Assembly: GCA_016712505.1 (NCBI GenBank)
Contig: JADJQY010000001.1
Location: 62,001-126,000 of the forward strand
Length of the DNA stretch: 64,000 bases
Source of the DNA: Candidatus Eiseniibacteriota bacterium
GTDB taxonomy: Bacteria > Eisenbacteria > RBG-16-71-46 > CAIMUX01
Direction of reading: 5' to 3'
Below the pieces are notes generated by a model that was not told where the DNA came from, did not search any database, and saw only the letters and a program-made list of their open reading frames with translations. Of the stretch, positions 26,097-34,600 are shown one piece after another. Position 1 is the stretch's first letter; each line of letters starts with the position of its first letter. A program made the position numbers and the translations under genes.

Positions 26097-26198
26097 CTAG
26101 CGAGAGTCCTTCTTGGCCTTTTTCTCGGCCCGCTTCTCCTTCAGGTTCTTGGTCGGCTTCTTCTTCTCTTCCTTCTTCTGTTCCTGACTCTTCGCCAT
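26097..26198 (-). CDS. Lys-rich small protein (33 residues)
   Basis: A short reading frame encoding MAKSQEQKKEEKKK followed by more Lys/Glu/Arg-rich sequence and a TAG stop. About half of the residues are Lys or Glu. A GGCGGAG ribosome site lies just before the ATG. Small proteins of this style recur in many bacteria and may bind nucleic acid or be disordered; no function is known to me. The codon pattern (nearly all Lys as AAG) agrees with the GC-rich host. Confidence 0.6.
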   Translation of the reverse strand: MAKSQEQKKEEKKKPTKNLKEKRAEKKAKKDSR

Positions 26199-26353
26199 TG
26201 GCTCCGCCTTTCGGATGAAGGGATTCCATGCCTTCGACCGGCCCGCGACCTATGGAAACGAACCGCCGCGGTCGGGCGTCTAATCTGCCGATAGGTTACT
26301 TGGTCCGGGTACCGTTGGGGAATGGTTAGAGTGATCAGGAAGAGGAGGTCTCC

Positions 26354-26650
26354 ATGCAGCTCGAGATCGGCACCACCCTGCGCTGGAGCGGGTACGTCTG
26401 GGGTGCCCTGGTCCTCGGTGCCCTGCTCCGCCCCGGCTGAACCAGCGGAGCGATCGTGGCCCTGGTAGGGTCACTCGGCTGGGCCATTTTCCCGATCACC
26501 GGCCTGCGCGGCGCCTTCGAGGCGCTCCGGGGCACCCAGCGCCGCCTGGGGTGGATCGCCCTTGCCGTGGCACTGGCGGGTCTCGGCTTCCTCGTCGCCT
26601 TCCCTCCCACCTCCACCTGCAGCGTCCCGACACTCACACCCGCCCCCTGA
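26354..26650 (+). pseudogene. Small membrane protein gene interrupted by an in-frame TGA
   Basis: The ATG follows a strong GAGGAGG ribosome site. Translation gives MQLEIGTTLRWSGYVWGALVLGALLRPG and then a TGA at 26438-26440; the same frame continues with TSGAIVALVGSLGWAIF and two further hydrophobic stretches to a TGA ending at 26650. Without the first stop the product would be 98 residues with about three helices, and the join (LRPG, stop, TSGAIV) reads as continuous coding sequence. The stop could be a real nonsense mutation (CGA to TGA), a sequencing error, or the end of a genuine 28-residue peptide. Selenocysteine is unlikely, as no SECIS-like hairpin was seen directly after it. Confidence 0.55.
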
Positions 26651-26764
26651 GGCGGGAGCACGGAGCGGCGTGGGGGGGTACAATCACGAGCGGCCGCGAC
26701 CCGAGCGGCCACGGGTCGCCGACCCCTACTTCATGAACCACCTCCCCGGCTCCGGAGGACATCG

Positions 26765-27712
26765 ATGCGCCGCCCGATCAGCAAATGTCGTATCCGACCG
26801 ATCTCACCTCCCGCCCGCCCCGCCTGGCTCAGGGGCGCCAGCCTCCCGGCCCTGGTGGTCGGTGGCCTCCTTGCGCAAGGCGTCCTCCCCGAACCCGCCC
26901 TCGGTGGCCCTGGGCCAAGCACCCGCCGCGTGATGAATGCCCATGTGCCGATCCTCTCGTTCGGATCAGTGGAGGGGCGATTCCTCCCTTCCGGCGATCA
27001 CTCGGGCGACAACGGCGGGCTTCCTCGCCGCGTCGCCTTGGCCCGGCAGCTCGCGGCCGAGTACGGCGACCTCCTGCACCTCGACGCCGGGAATGTCTCG
27101 CTCCCTCCGAACGACCCAGGGAGTCCGTGGGATTGTGCCGACCTGGTCTGGGCGCAGATGGTCGCGACGCACGTTGCCGCCACCACCCCGGGACGGAACG
27201 ACCTCGCGGACTGGCCGGCCTACGAGCGCAGGATCCAAAGCGGGTTGATTCCCGTGATCTCGTCCAACCTCTCCCTCGAACGAGACGGGCGACTCGACCC
27301 GATTGGTCAGAGTTTCACTCTGTCCGAGGTCAATGGCGTCCCGGTCGCGATCTTCGGCCTAATCGACAGCGCGACGGTTCACGACCTCCCGGATCCGCTC
27401 GCCCGACGCTTCCACGTCGCGAGCCCCAGGGAGGTCGCATCCAAGCTCGTTCCAGAGCTCCGTCGCGAGGCGCAGGTCATCGTGCTTCTCTCCCAGCTCG
27501 ATTCCAGTGGCCTCACAGAGCTACTCACCAGCGTGCCAGGTATTCATGTCGCCATCGACGGGAACAGACCGGTCTGGGAGGCCGAAGCCAGTCGGATCGG
27601 TTCGACCTACGTGCAGCGGACGGGCATTCGGGGCAGGTACGCCGGCGTTCTCCATCTGATCGTCTCCCCCAACCATGAGATTCTCGATATGTCAGTGACA
27701 ACCGAGCCTTGA
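26765..27712 (+). CDS. UshA-like metallophosphatase homologue, apparently without metal ligands
   Basis: A 315-residue protein with a signal-like N-terminus (basic residues, then SLPALVVGGLLAQGVLP). The overall strand order resembles the N-terminal domain of 5'-nucleotidase/UshA proteins: an ILSFGSVEGRF opening, LLHLDAGN, TTPGRNDLADW, IPVISSNLSLE, VAIFGLIDS and VIVLLSQLDSSG. The catalytic motifs of active enzymes (DxH, DAGD, GNHE/D, the His of the SHLG loop and GHxH) read here as GSVEG, DAGN, GRND, SQLD and GNRP, so most metal ligands are gone. The C-terminal nucleotide-binding domain is also absent. GGAGG lies 6 bases before the ATG and a hairpin follows the gene. A non-catalytic binding protein is the simplest reading; similarity to the UshA-like (seleno)protein group is possible. 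Confidence 0.65.
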   Translation: MRRPISKCRIRPISPPARPAWLRGASLPALVVGGLLAQGVLPEPALGGPGPSTRRVMNAHVPILSFGSVEGRFLPSGDHSGDNGGLPRRVALARQLAAEYGDLLHLDAGNVSLPPNDPGSPWDCADLVWAQMVATHVAATTPGRNDLADWPAYERRIQSGLIPVISSNLSLERDGRLDPIGQSFTLSEVNGVPVAIFGLIDSATVHDLPDPLARRFHVASPREVASKLVPELRREAQVIVLLSQLDSSGLTELLTSVPGIHVAIDGNRPVWEAEASRIGSTYVQRTGIRGRYAGVLHLIVSPNHEILDMSVTTEP

Positions 27713-28263
27713 TCGACTCTTCCCAGAGGACGCGGAGACTGCAGCGGTCTGCCAGACCGCTTTAGACCTCCGCCGGACGATTGACGCGGCCGCGTTGCGG
27801 GATCAGCTGGAGCGACGCTCGACTGAGGGATTCCGCTGGCGCGACCCCGGGAGTGGTTGGTTGCCCGCGACGAACGCCAAGCCAATTCGGCGGAGCGAGG
27901 CGACGCGGCGCGATGGGAGTCGGCAATGAGTTCTCGGGAAGGCAGGAGCCCAGCGCCAGCAAGGCGTTGGATTTTGACCTGAGCCACCGTACTCAGCATC
28001 GCCGGTGGCGGTGCGTCGAAGGCAGTCGGGCAATCATGCCAACGAGACGGAACTGTTCGGGAGGTACCCCGCGGATGGCCCGGCATTGGATGCAACCCGG
28101 GACGGCTAAGGGGCGTATCTTCGGACGATGGGACGCTAGGACCGGGACAGGACGTGTGAGAACCGGACCCGCTGCGCGGGACGATCCATAACCGCGCGGG
28201 GCGCACTGCGTACCGAAAGATGTTCAGCTCAACCGAAGGACCAACTCTCCCCGGGAGACCATC
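27713..28263. other. 551-base region without a recognisable gene
   Basis: Apart from the hairpin at 27743-27761, I see no gene I can support. Open frames exist on both strands (for example 27781-28191 plus and 27607-28206 minus), but none has a good ribosome site or a recognisable sequence. A decayed gene is possible. Confidence 0.5.
27743..27761 (+). terminator. Terminator-like hairpin after the UshA-like gene
   Basis: AGCGGTCTG (27743-27751) and CAGACCGCT (27753-27761) are perfectly complementary, followed by TTT overlapping the last pair. It starts 31 bases after the stop codon. The minimal loop means a few central pairs would open. Confidence 0.5.
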
Positions 28264-29274
28264 ATGCCCAGATCGAAGATCCAGTCCGCCGCGACCTCGC
28301 TACTGACGAGCGCTTCCTTGGTGCTATCCGCACACGCCGAGACTGAGCCGGCGTCATTGCTCTCACTGTTCGAGCGCATCCCCCCGGTTCCCACCAGTCT
28401 GCAGGCCGCCAACGCGATGGTGGACGACAGGCAGGAGATTCCCTCGATCGTCGCACTCCTCGCCGATCTCGAACTGCACGAGGCGACGGTCGCGCAGATC
28501 GCGCACGCCGCAGATGCCAAGATTCAGGAACGGATCACCGGTGGAAAGAGTCCTGAGCAGGCTGCGCAGGGCGCGGCCACTGCGGCGGGGATCGATATCC
28601 AACGAATGCAGACCGATCCAGCCTACGCGAAGGAGATGGAGGCCAGGATGCGCGCCATGTCTCCGGCGGAGATGATGGCGTTCGCGGCCGCGATGGGCCA
28701 GACGATGGGAGGGGAAGCCACCGAGGCGATCTACGATCCCCCGGCAGTGAGTGCTGCGGCGGAGGCCGGAAAAGCGCTCATGGACCCCGCGGCGACGATG
28801 GCCCGGATGGAGGCGCATCTCGCTCGCTGGGCCGAGGTCGACCGGCAGGTGGCGGAAATCAACCACTCGTATGAAGCGCGGTATCCCAAGCTATCGCTCG
28901 GCTGCGATGGAGAAGGTGGGGGCACGCCGGAGTGCATCGCCGAACGGGGTCGATACGAGGTCGAGATGATGCGCCTGCTCCTGGCCCGGGACGCCGAGGT
29001 GCTCAAGGTCGAGGCGGCGGCGCTTGAACGCGATCGAACCGCGCTGGCCGAGCGGGTCCGAGCGGCCAATCCGCATATGCTGGCCGCCCGATACGGGGCG
29101 GCGTCCGAGGAACTCGGGAACCCGATGAACATCCTCTTCCTCGATTCCGTCGCGCAGGGCGAAATGCGAACCCTCGCCTCAAAGCTGGCCGAGGTCGCGA
29201 AACGCGCCGCGTTCATCACCCACTGCGGGCAGGCGTACGTTCGGACCCCCTCTGACTGCTACGCAAAGCAGTAG
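28264..29274 (+). CDS. Secreted, helix-rich protein of unknown function
   Basis: A 336-residue protein with a signal peptide likely cleaved after VLSAHA (about residue 25). The mature part is rich in Ala, Glu, Met and Arg and is probably mostly helical, with an AKEMEARMRAMSPAEMMAFAAAMGQ stretch near 120-145 and long charged helices at 225-300. Four Cys are present, two in GCDGEGGGTPEC and two near the C-terminus (HCGQ and SDCYAKQ), possibly disulfide-bonded after export. GGGAG precedes the ATG. I do not recognise the family. Its 3' end overlaps a convergent gene by 59 bases. Confidence 0.7.
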   Translation: MPRSKIQSAATSLLTSASLVLSAHAETEPASLLSLFERIPPVPTSLQAANAMVDDRQEIPSIVALLADLELHEATVAQIAHAADAKIQERITGGKSPEQAAQGAATAAGIDIQRMQTDPAYAKEMEARMRAMSPAEMMAFAAAMGQTMGGEATEAIYDPPAVSAAAEAGKALMDPAATMARMEAHLARWAEVDRQVAEINHSYEARYPKLSLGCDGEGGGTPECIAERGRYEVEMMRLLLARDAEVLKVEAAALERDRTALAERVRAANPHMLAARYGAASEELGNPMNILFLDSVAQGEMRTLASKLAEVAKRAAFITHCGQAYVRTPSDCYAKQ

Positions 29275-30085
29275 CTACAGGTCGAGCCTTGTCCCGGTCG
29301 CGGCCCCCGTTGTGGAAGGGGGCCGCGGGAAGTCGTCGCCGCCTTACCTGCCCGATCCGGACACGCCAGCGCGCCTCGCACGGCTCGACCGAGGCCTGCT
29401 GTGCGGGGTCGTTGATGTTCCACCAGCGGGACTTCGCCCAATCACTCCAGGCCGTGTCTGCAATCGACGGCGTGGCCGCCAACGGCAGGTCGAACGACTC
29501 GTAGAGTCCGCCGTGGCGCTGAATGGAGAGAGTCCGGGTCGAGCAGTGGGAGTAGATCCCACCGGAGGCCGGAATCACGATTCCACCCTCCGGAGCCGCT
29601 TCATCGGAGGGGCGCGCCGCACCAGCATCGAGGTAGCGGTTGTCCTTCCCGCTCCCCAGCAGGCTCACCCTTACGGCCACGCTGTCGATCGTCTCCCCCG
29701 GCTTGAGGCGCAGACGTACCTCGGTCTCGAGCGTCAGCTCCTTCCCGCCGATCCGCGGCGGGCGATCCTGACTCAGATAGTACAGCCCGTATCCTCCCGC
29801 GAGGAGGGCGAGCGTGGTCAACATACCGAGCACCAGGTACATGAGAAACGGCGCAGTCCCGGACGGCGCAGCAACCCGCATCACGATCGTGCCGGTCGCC
29901 AGCCCGACCACGAAGCCCAGCGGAATGAACAGAAACACAACCGCGTAGCCCGCCCCGCCCTCGAAGCTCGAAATGCGGAAGAGGCGTACGATCGCGTCGC
30001 CCGCGATCGCGGTCAACACTGCCCCCGTCAATCCGCAGATGACGCCGGCCAAGAGCGCCATCCCCCAGCCCATGCACCCTCCCAT
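29216..30085 (-). CDS. Membrane protein of unknown function
   Basis: A 289-residue protein beginning MGGCMGWGMALLAGVICGLTG, with three hydrophobic helices in the first 115 residues (about 7-27, 40-65 and 75-105) and then a soluble, probably external domain with EVRLRLKPGETIDSVAVRVSL. The frame extends 62 codons further upstream, but that part is Arg-rich noise without a ribosome site. The ATG used has GAGG 6 bases before it, and the ATG four codons later is an alternative with GGGAGG close by. The last 40 residues are Arg-rich and overlap both a hairpin and the end of the convergent secreted-protein gene, so the C-terminus is less certain. No family is recognised. Confidence 0.6.
   Translation of the reverse strand: MGGCMGWGMALLAGVICGLTGAVLTAIAGDAIVRLFRISSFEGGAGYAVVFLFIPLGFVVGLATGTIVMRVAAPSGTAPFLMYLVLGMLTTLALLAGGYGLYYLSQDRPPRIGGKELTLETEVRLRLKPGETIDSVAVRVSLLGSGKDNRYLDAGAARPSDEAAPEGGIVIPASGGIYSHCSTRTLSIQRHGGLYESFDLPLAATPSIADTAWSDWAKSRWWNINDPAQQASVEPCEARWRVRIGQVRRRRLPAAPFHNGGRDRDKARPVATALRSSQRGSERTPARSG
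29299..29327. terminator. Perfect 10-bp hairpin downstream of the secreted-protein gene
   Basis: CGCGGCCCCC (29299-29308) and GGGGGCCGCG (29318-29327) pair perfectly across a 9-base loop, 25 bases past the stop of the plus-strand gene ending at 29274. It lies inside the distal coding part of the convergent membrane-protein gene. No T-tract follows. Confidence 0.5.
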
Positions 30086-30231
30086 CTCGCGCCTCGGCGT
30101 GATTCCCGGGCCCTGCTTCCTCAACCTACGCGCTCCCTCTTTGAGTCGGTGCGTTCGACCGCTATCATGCCCCATCCGGAATGCGCCGCCCAACCGCAGA
30201 GCGGCACGAAAGCGTTGACTTGGAGGGCCGC

Positions 30232-30450
30232 ATGCCGATCGATCGTCGCGGACGTCTGGAAGAGGAACCATTCTCCTACCGGAGCGGCAAGGACGCCCTG
30301 TTCCTCTGCTGGCAGGGGCGGACGGTAAAGACCCTGCGCGGCTCTGCCGCCGCGGCCCTGCTCTCCAAGCTGGAGAAGGCCGAGGGGCATGCGCTGCAGC
30401 TCTTGCTGGCCAAGGCGACCGGTCACTTCAAGCACGGGAACGAGCGCTAG
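30232..30450 (+). CDS. Conserved small hypothetical protein
   Basis: A 72-codon gene starting MPIDRRGRLEEEPF, with GGAGG 6 bases before the ATG. It contains FLCWQGRTVKTLRG and ends LLLAKATGHFKHGNER. I recognise this ending (AKATGxFKxGNER) from a widespread short bacterial family of unknown function whose members have about 70 residues; the length here fits. The longer frame from 30181 adds 17 residues with no ribosome site. The start is 146 bases from the divergent membrane-protein gene. No function is known to me. Confidence 0.72.
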   Translation: MPIDRRGRLEEEPFSYRSGKDALFLCWQGRTVKTLRGSAAAALLSKLEKAEGHALQLLLAKATGHFKHGNER

Positions 30451-30514
30451 GCGGGTCCACATCGCAATCTGGCGCTGGTGCCATTTTCCACCACCCGAAG
30501 GAGGGAAATCAAAG

Positions 30515-31522
30515 ATGTCCACCCGTGAGCATCGGTCGGGCGCAGATCAGGCGACCCTTCAGTGGCTCCTCTCCTCCGACCCCGCGATCCGGTGGCAAGC
30601 GTTGCGTGATCTGACCGACGCAGGGCCGGCCGAGATCGCCGCCGCGCGCGCGGGAGTTGAAGCCGAAGGGATCGGTGCCCGGCTACTGGGCATGCAAGGA
30701 GCGGACGGGACGTGGGGCGGTGCCGCCTGGAATCACGGCTGGACCTCCACCATGCACGTACTGACCCTCCTCCGCGAGTTCGGTCTCGATCCGGAGAGCG
30801 CGGCCGCACGTCGCGCGTTGGAAGGGGTGAGAGCGCATGTAACCTGGCGTGGGTGTGGTCCGGAGGAGTGCGCGTACCACACCTTCTTTGCCGGCGAGAT
30901 CGAACCGTGCATCAACGGACAGGTGGCGGCCGCGGGAGCGTACTTCGGACAGGACGTAAAGGGGCTCATCGAGCGATTGCTCGGGGAGCAGTTGCCGGAC
31001 GGAGGGTGGAACTGCGACGCCGAGAATGGATCGACCCGTTCCTCGTTCAACACCACGATCTGCGTGCTGGAGGCACTCCTCGAGTTCGAGCTCGATACCG
31101 GTCCGAATTCCGTGGTGACCACGGCACGCCTGCGTGGGGAGGAGTACCTGCTGGAGCGCCATCTGTATCGCCGGAAGTCGACCGGTGAGTTGATCCCCCG
31201 GGATCGGAAGCAGCGATCAGACGACGGCAGCGGAGCGCCCGCCTGGACGCGCTTTGCCTACCCGACCTGGTGGCACTACGATCTGCTCCGCGGTCTGGAC
31301 TACTTCCGCCGCGCTGGGACAAGGCCGGGTGACCGGATGGCGGAGGCAATCGATCTGGTTGGCTCGAAGCGCGATGCCGCCGGGCGTTGGCCACTCGAGC
31401 TGCGATACCCGGGAGAGATGCCGTGTGAGATCGACGAGCCCGTCGGTCGGCCGAGCCGATGGAACACACTCCGCGCGCTGCGCGTGCTGCGGTGGTATGA
31501 GGAGCAGCGTGGCGAGGCCTGA
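30515..31522 (+). CDS. Prenyltransferase/squalene-cyclase-repeat protein
   Basis: A 335-residue soluble protein of alpha-alpha barrel type. Repeats resembling the QW motifs of terpene cyclases appear as MQGADGTWGGAAWN (about 58-71), LPDGGWNCDAENG (about 163-175) and DAAGRWPLE (near 290), each followed by a short helix. The DxDD acid of squalene-hopene cyclase is not seen, and the length is about half that of a cyclase, so cyclisation is doubtful. GGAGG ten bases before the ATG sets the start; the frame itself runs 42 codons further upstream. Two Cys-containing segments, WRGCGPEECAYH and EPCINGQ, may be structural. It is followed by a tiny frame and then by the nuclease-helicase gene. Confidence 0.72.
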   Translation: MSTREHRSGADQATLQWLLSSDPAIRWQALRDLTDAGPAEIAAARAGVEAEGIGARLLGMQGADGTWGGAAWNHGWTSTMHVLTLLREFGLDPESAAARRALEGVRAHVTWRGCGPEECAYHTFFAGEIEPCINGQVAAAGAYFGQDVKGLIERLLGEQLPDGGWNCDAENGSTRSSFNTTICVLEALLEFELDTGPNSVVTTARLRGEEYLLERHLYRRKSTGELIPRDRKQRSDDGSGAPAWTRFAYPTWWHYDLLRGLDYFRRAGTRPGDRMAEAIDLVGSKRDAAGRWPLELRYPGEMPCEIDEPVGRPSRWNTLRALRVLRWYEEQRGEA

Positions 31523-31567
31523 GCGATCGTCGACGTGGCATGGTTGAACGTTGAAAGGAGGATCAGC

Positions 31568-31642
31568 GTGGGCAAACTGAGGAGACTCTTGGCAGGGCTG
31601 GCGCTCCTGCCAACTTCCCGTCCGCGGACCGCCGGGCAGTAA
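31568..31642 (+). CDS. Possible 24-residue peptide with an ideal ribosome site
   Basis: A GTG at 31568 is preceded by AAAGGAGG (31554-31561) with 6-base spacing, the best Shine-Dalgarno match in this stretch. It opens VGKLRRLLAGLALLPTSRPR and stops at TAA after 24 codons. The peptide is basic then hydrophobic. It may be a leader peptide for the large nuclease-helicase gene 22 bases downstream, or a chance or remnant frame. Confidence 0.3.
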   Translation: MGKLRRLLAGLALLPTSRPRTAGQ

Positions 31643-31664
31643 CGCCTCCCACGACCTCCGAGCC

Positions 31665-34600
31665 ATGCAGCAGAAACTCTCGGGCCTGACCCTCTCCCCT
31701 ACCGACCTCGCGGCCCACCTGGGGTGCGCGCATCGGACCGAGCTGGATCTGCGGGTCGCCCGGGGCGAGCTGACGTTCCCCGCGCGTCACGATCCGTTCC
31801 TCGACGCGCTGGTGGAGCGGGGGCGGCTTCATGAGCGGGCCTTCGTGGACTCGCTCCGCGGCGCAGGGAAGTCAGTCGTTGACCTCGATGGATCGCGCAC
31901 TCGGGACGCCACGGTCGAGGCGATGCGTGGCGGAGCGGATGTGATCGTTCAGGCCACGCTCGAAAACGGACGGTACGCGGGACGGGTCGATCTCCTGCTT
32001 CGCCTCGATGAGGACAGCGACCTGGGGCGCTGGTCGTACCAACCCGCCGACACGAAGCTGGCCGTGGATACGAAGGCGGGGACCATCCTGCAGCTCTGTG
32101 TCTATGCGGAGCTGCTGACCCCGCTGCAGGGGCGGATGCCGGATCTCTTGCACGTCATCACGCCTCTCGCCCGAGAAACCTACCGAACTCACGAGGTCGC
32201 GGCGTACTTCCGCTTCGTGCAGGGACGATTGGAGGAGGCGATCGGATGGTCTTCGGGGGCCTGCTACCCGGAGCCGGTTGCACTTTGCGAGGTGTGTCCC
32301 TGGTGGGAGCGCTGCAACCAGCGCCGTCGGACCGACGATCACCTCGGGTTCGTCGCCGGCATGCTCCCGCTGCACCGCCGCGAGCTGATCCGCCAGGGCG
32401 TGTCCACGACCACGCAGTTCGCCGGAATCCCGCAGGTCCCGCCACAGCGACCGCTTCGGGGAACGATCGAGAGCTACCTTCGGCTGCACCACCAGGCGCG
32501 CCTGCAGGTCGCGGCGCGCACCGCGACGATTCCCCCTTTCGAGCTCCTCGCCCGTGAGTACGGGCGAGGCCTGTTCCGGCTGCCGGAGCCGTCGCCCGGG
32601 GATCTGTTCCTCGACTTCGAAGGGGATCCGTTCGTCGGCACCGGGGGACTGGAGTATCTCACCGGTTGGAGCTGGCGGGCCGAGGACGGTGCCTGGCGAT
32701 ACGCGTCTTCGTGGTCACTCGATTCCGCGAGCGAGAAGCAAGCGTTCGAGAGATTCATCGACTTCGTCATGGAACACTGGACCCTCCACCCATCGCTGCA
32801 CATCTACCATTTCGGAGGGTACGAGTCGGGGGCACTCAAGCGCCTGGCCACGCGGTACGTCACCCGCCAGGACGAACTGGATCGTTTGCTGCGCGGAGGT
32901 CGGCTGGTCGATCTGCATGCGCTCCTGCGCGAGAGCGTGCGAGCCGGAATCGAGCGGTACGGCTTGAAAGAGATGGAGCCAATCACCGGCTTCTCCAGGA
33001 GTGCCGATCTCTCCGAGGCAAGCTACGTTCGCCGACGCTTCGAGCTCGCGCTCGAGACAGGCGATGCCGGGGCGCTCTCGCCCGAGATCGCGGCGGTGAT
33101 CGAGGCCTACAATCGCGACGATTGCCTCTCGGCCGCACGGCTGCGCGCGTGGCTGGAGGAGCAGCGGGCATCGCTCCTGGATGCAGGAGAGGAGATCCCG
33201 CGCCCGGAGACGGTCGACGAGGCGCCCTCGGATGCGGTCCGCGACCGGGATGCGCGCATCGACCGGATCGCCTCGCGACTGTTGCGCGGCCTGCCGGAGG
33301 ATCCGACCGCGTGCGACGCGGAGCAACACGGACGATGGCTGCTGGCTCAGATGTTGGGATACTTCCGCCGCGAGGAGAAGTGTGGCTGGTGGGAGCAGTT
33401 TCGATTGGAACAGCTCTCGCTCGATGAGCTGATGGACGAACGCGAGGCTCTAGCCAGTCTGCGCTTCATCGAGGAGTTGCCGTCGATAACCCCGACCGGC
33501 AGGGCGTCGACGATTTCAGCCCAGCTCTACGCCTTCCCCCCGCAGGAGACCGCCGTGCGCGCGAAGCAGTCCCTACGTTCCGTGGCGGTCGATGGGGAGC
33601 CGCGCGCCATCGGCGAAGTTCGCGATATCGATCTGGCTGCAGGCACCGTGGTGCTGAAGAAGCCGGCGGCGCTCCGCGACATGCATCCGCAGGCCGTCGT
33701 CTGCACGCAGGTGGTCCAGGCCAAGGCGCTGGAGGACGCGCTCCTCGCGCTCGGCGAGGCGGTCGCGGATCGCGGTTTCGAGTGCGGGGCGCCGTTCGAT
33801 GCCGCGGTCGATCTGCTGCTGCGCCGGCCGCCGCGGCGACACCCCGGCGTCGATCCGCTTCTGCAGCAGTCTGGGGAGTCGACGCTCGATGCCGGAAGGC
33901 GTGTCTGCGCCGAGCTCTCCGGCGGAGTTCTCCCGATCCAAGGTCCGCCCGGAACCGGCAAGACCTACTCTGGTGCGCGAATGATCCTCTCGCTCGCCCA
34001 GCGGGGACAGCGCGTCGGAATCACCGCCGTCAGTCACAAGGTGATCCTGAATCTCCTGCAGGGAGTCGGCGCGGCGGCGCGTGAAGTCGGAACCACCATT
34101 GACCTGGTCGAGCGGGGCGAGGGGGAGGGAGCCGGTCCGATCGAATTCGCGAAGCGGAACGAAGACGCCCTGGCCCGCATCTCGCCGGGCTGCATCGTCG
34201 GGGGCACTGCGTGGCTGTGGGCGTCGCCCGGGGCCGAGTCGACGCTCGACGTCCTCTTCATCGACGAGGCCGGGCAGATGTCACTGGCCCAGGCGCTCGC
34301 GGTCTGCCGCGCCGCGCGCAACGTGGTCCTGCTCGGGGATCCGCAGCAGCTCGAGCAGCCGAAGCGGGGTGCGCATCCGGAGGGGGCCGAGGTTGCCGCG
34401 CTCACCCATGTTCTCGGCCCAGGGCGGGACACGATCGGGCCGGAGCAGGGGCTCTTTCTCGGCGATACCTATCGACTGCATCCCCAGATCTGCCGCTTCA
34501 CCTCCGAGATGTACTACGACCGGCGCCTGCGCACGATGCCCGGCCGAGAGCGACAGGAGCTGATCGGACCGACCCAGTTCGCCGGCGCGGGCCTGTTCCT

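Noticed and set aside
26438..26440. TGA read as selenocysteine
   Set aside because: No SECIS-like hairpin directly downstream, no redox context, and the flanking residues suggest an ordinary membrane helix loop.
27607..28206. A 199-codon minus-strand frame across a gap
   Set aside because: It overlaps the end of the UshA-like gene, lacks a ribosome site and shows Ser/Arg/Pro-rich low-information sequence.
30086..30271. 62-codon upstream extension of the minus-strand membrane protein
   Set aside because: It overlaps the divergent small protein gene start region, has no ribosome site and precedes a natural membrane-protein N-terminus.
30515..31522. Full squalene-hopene cyclase
   Set aside because: QW-like repeats are present, but the length is about half and the catalytic DxDD motif is not seen.
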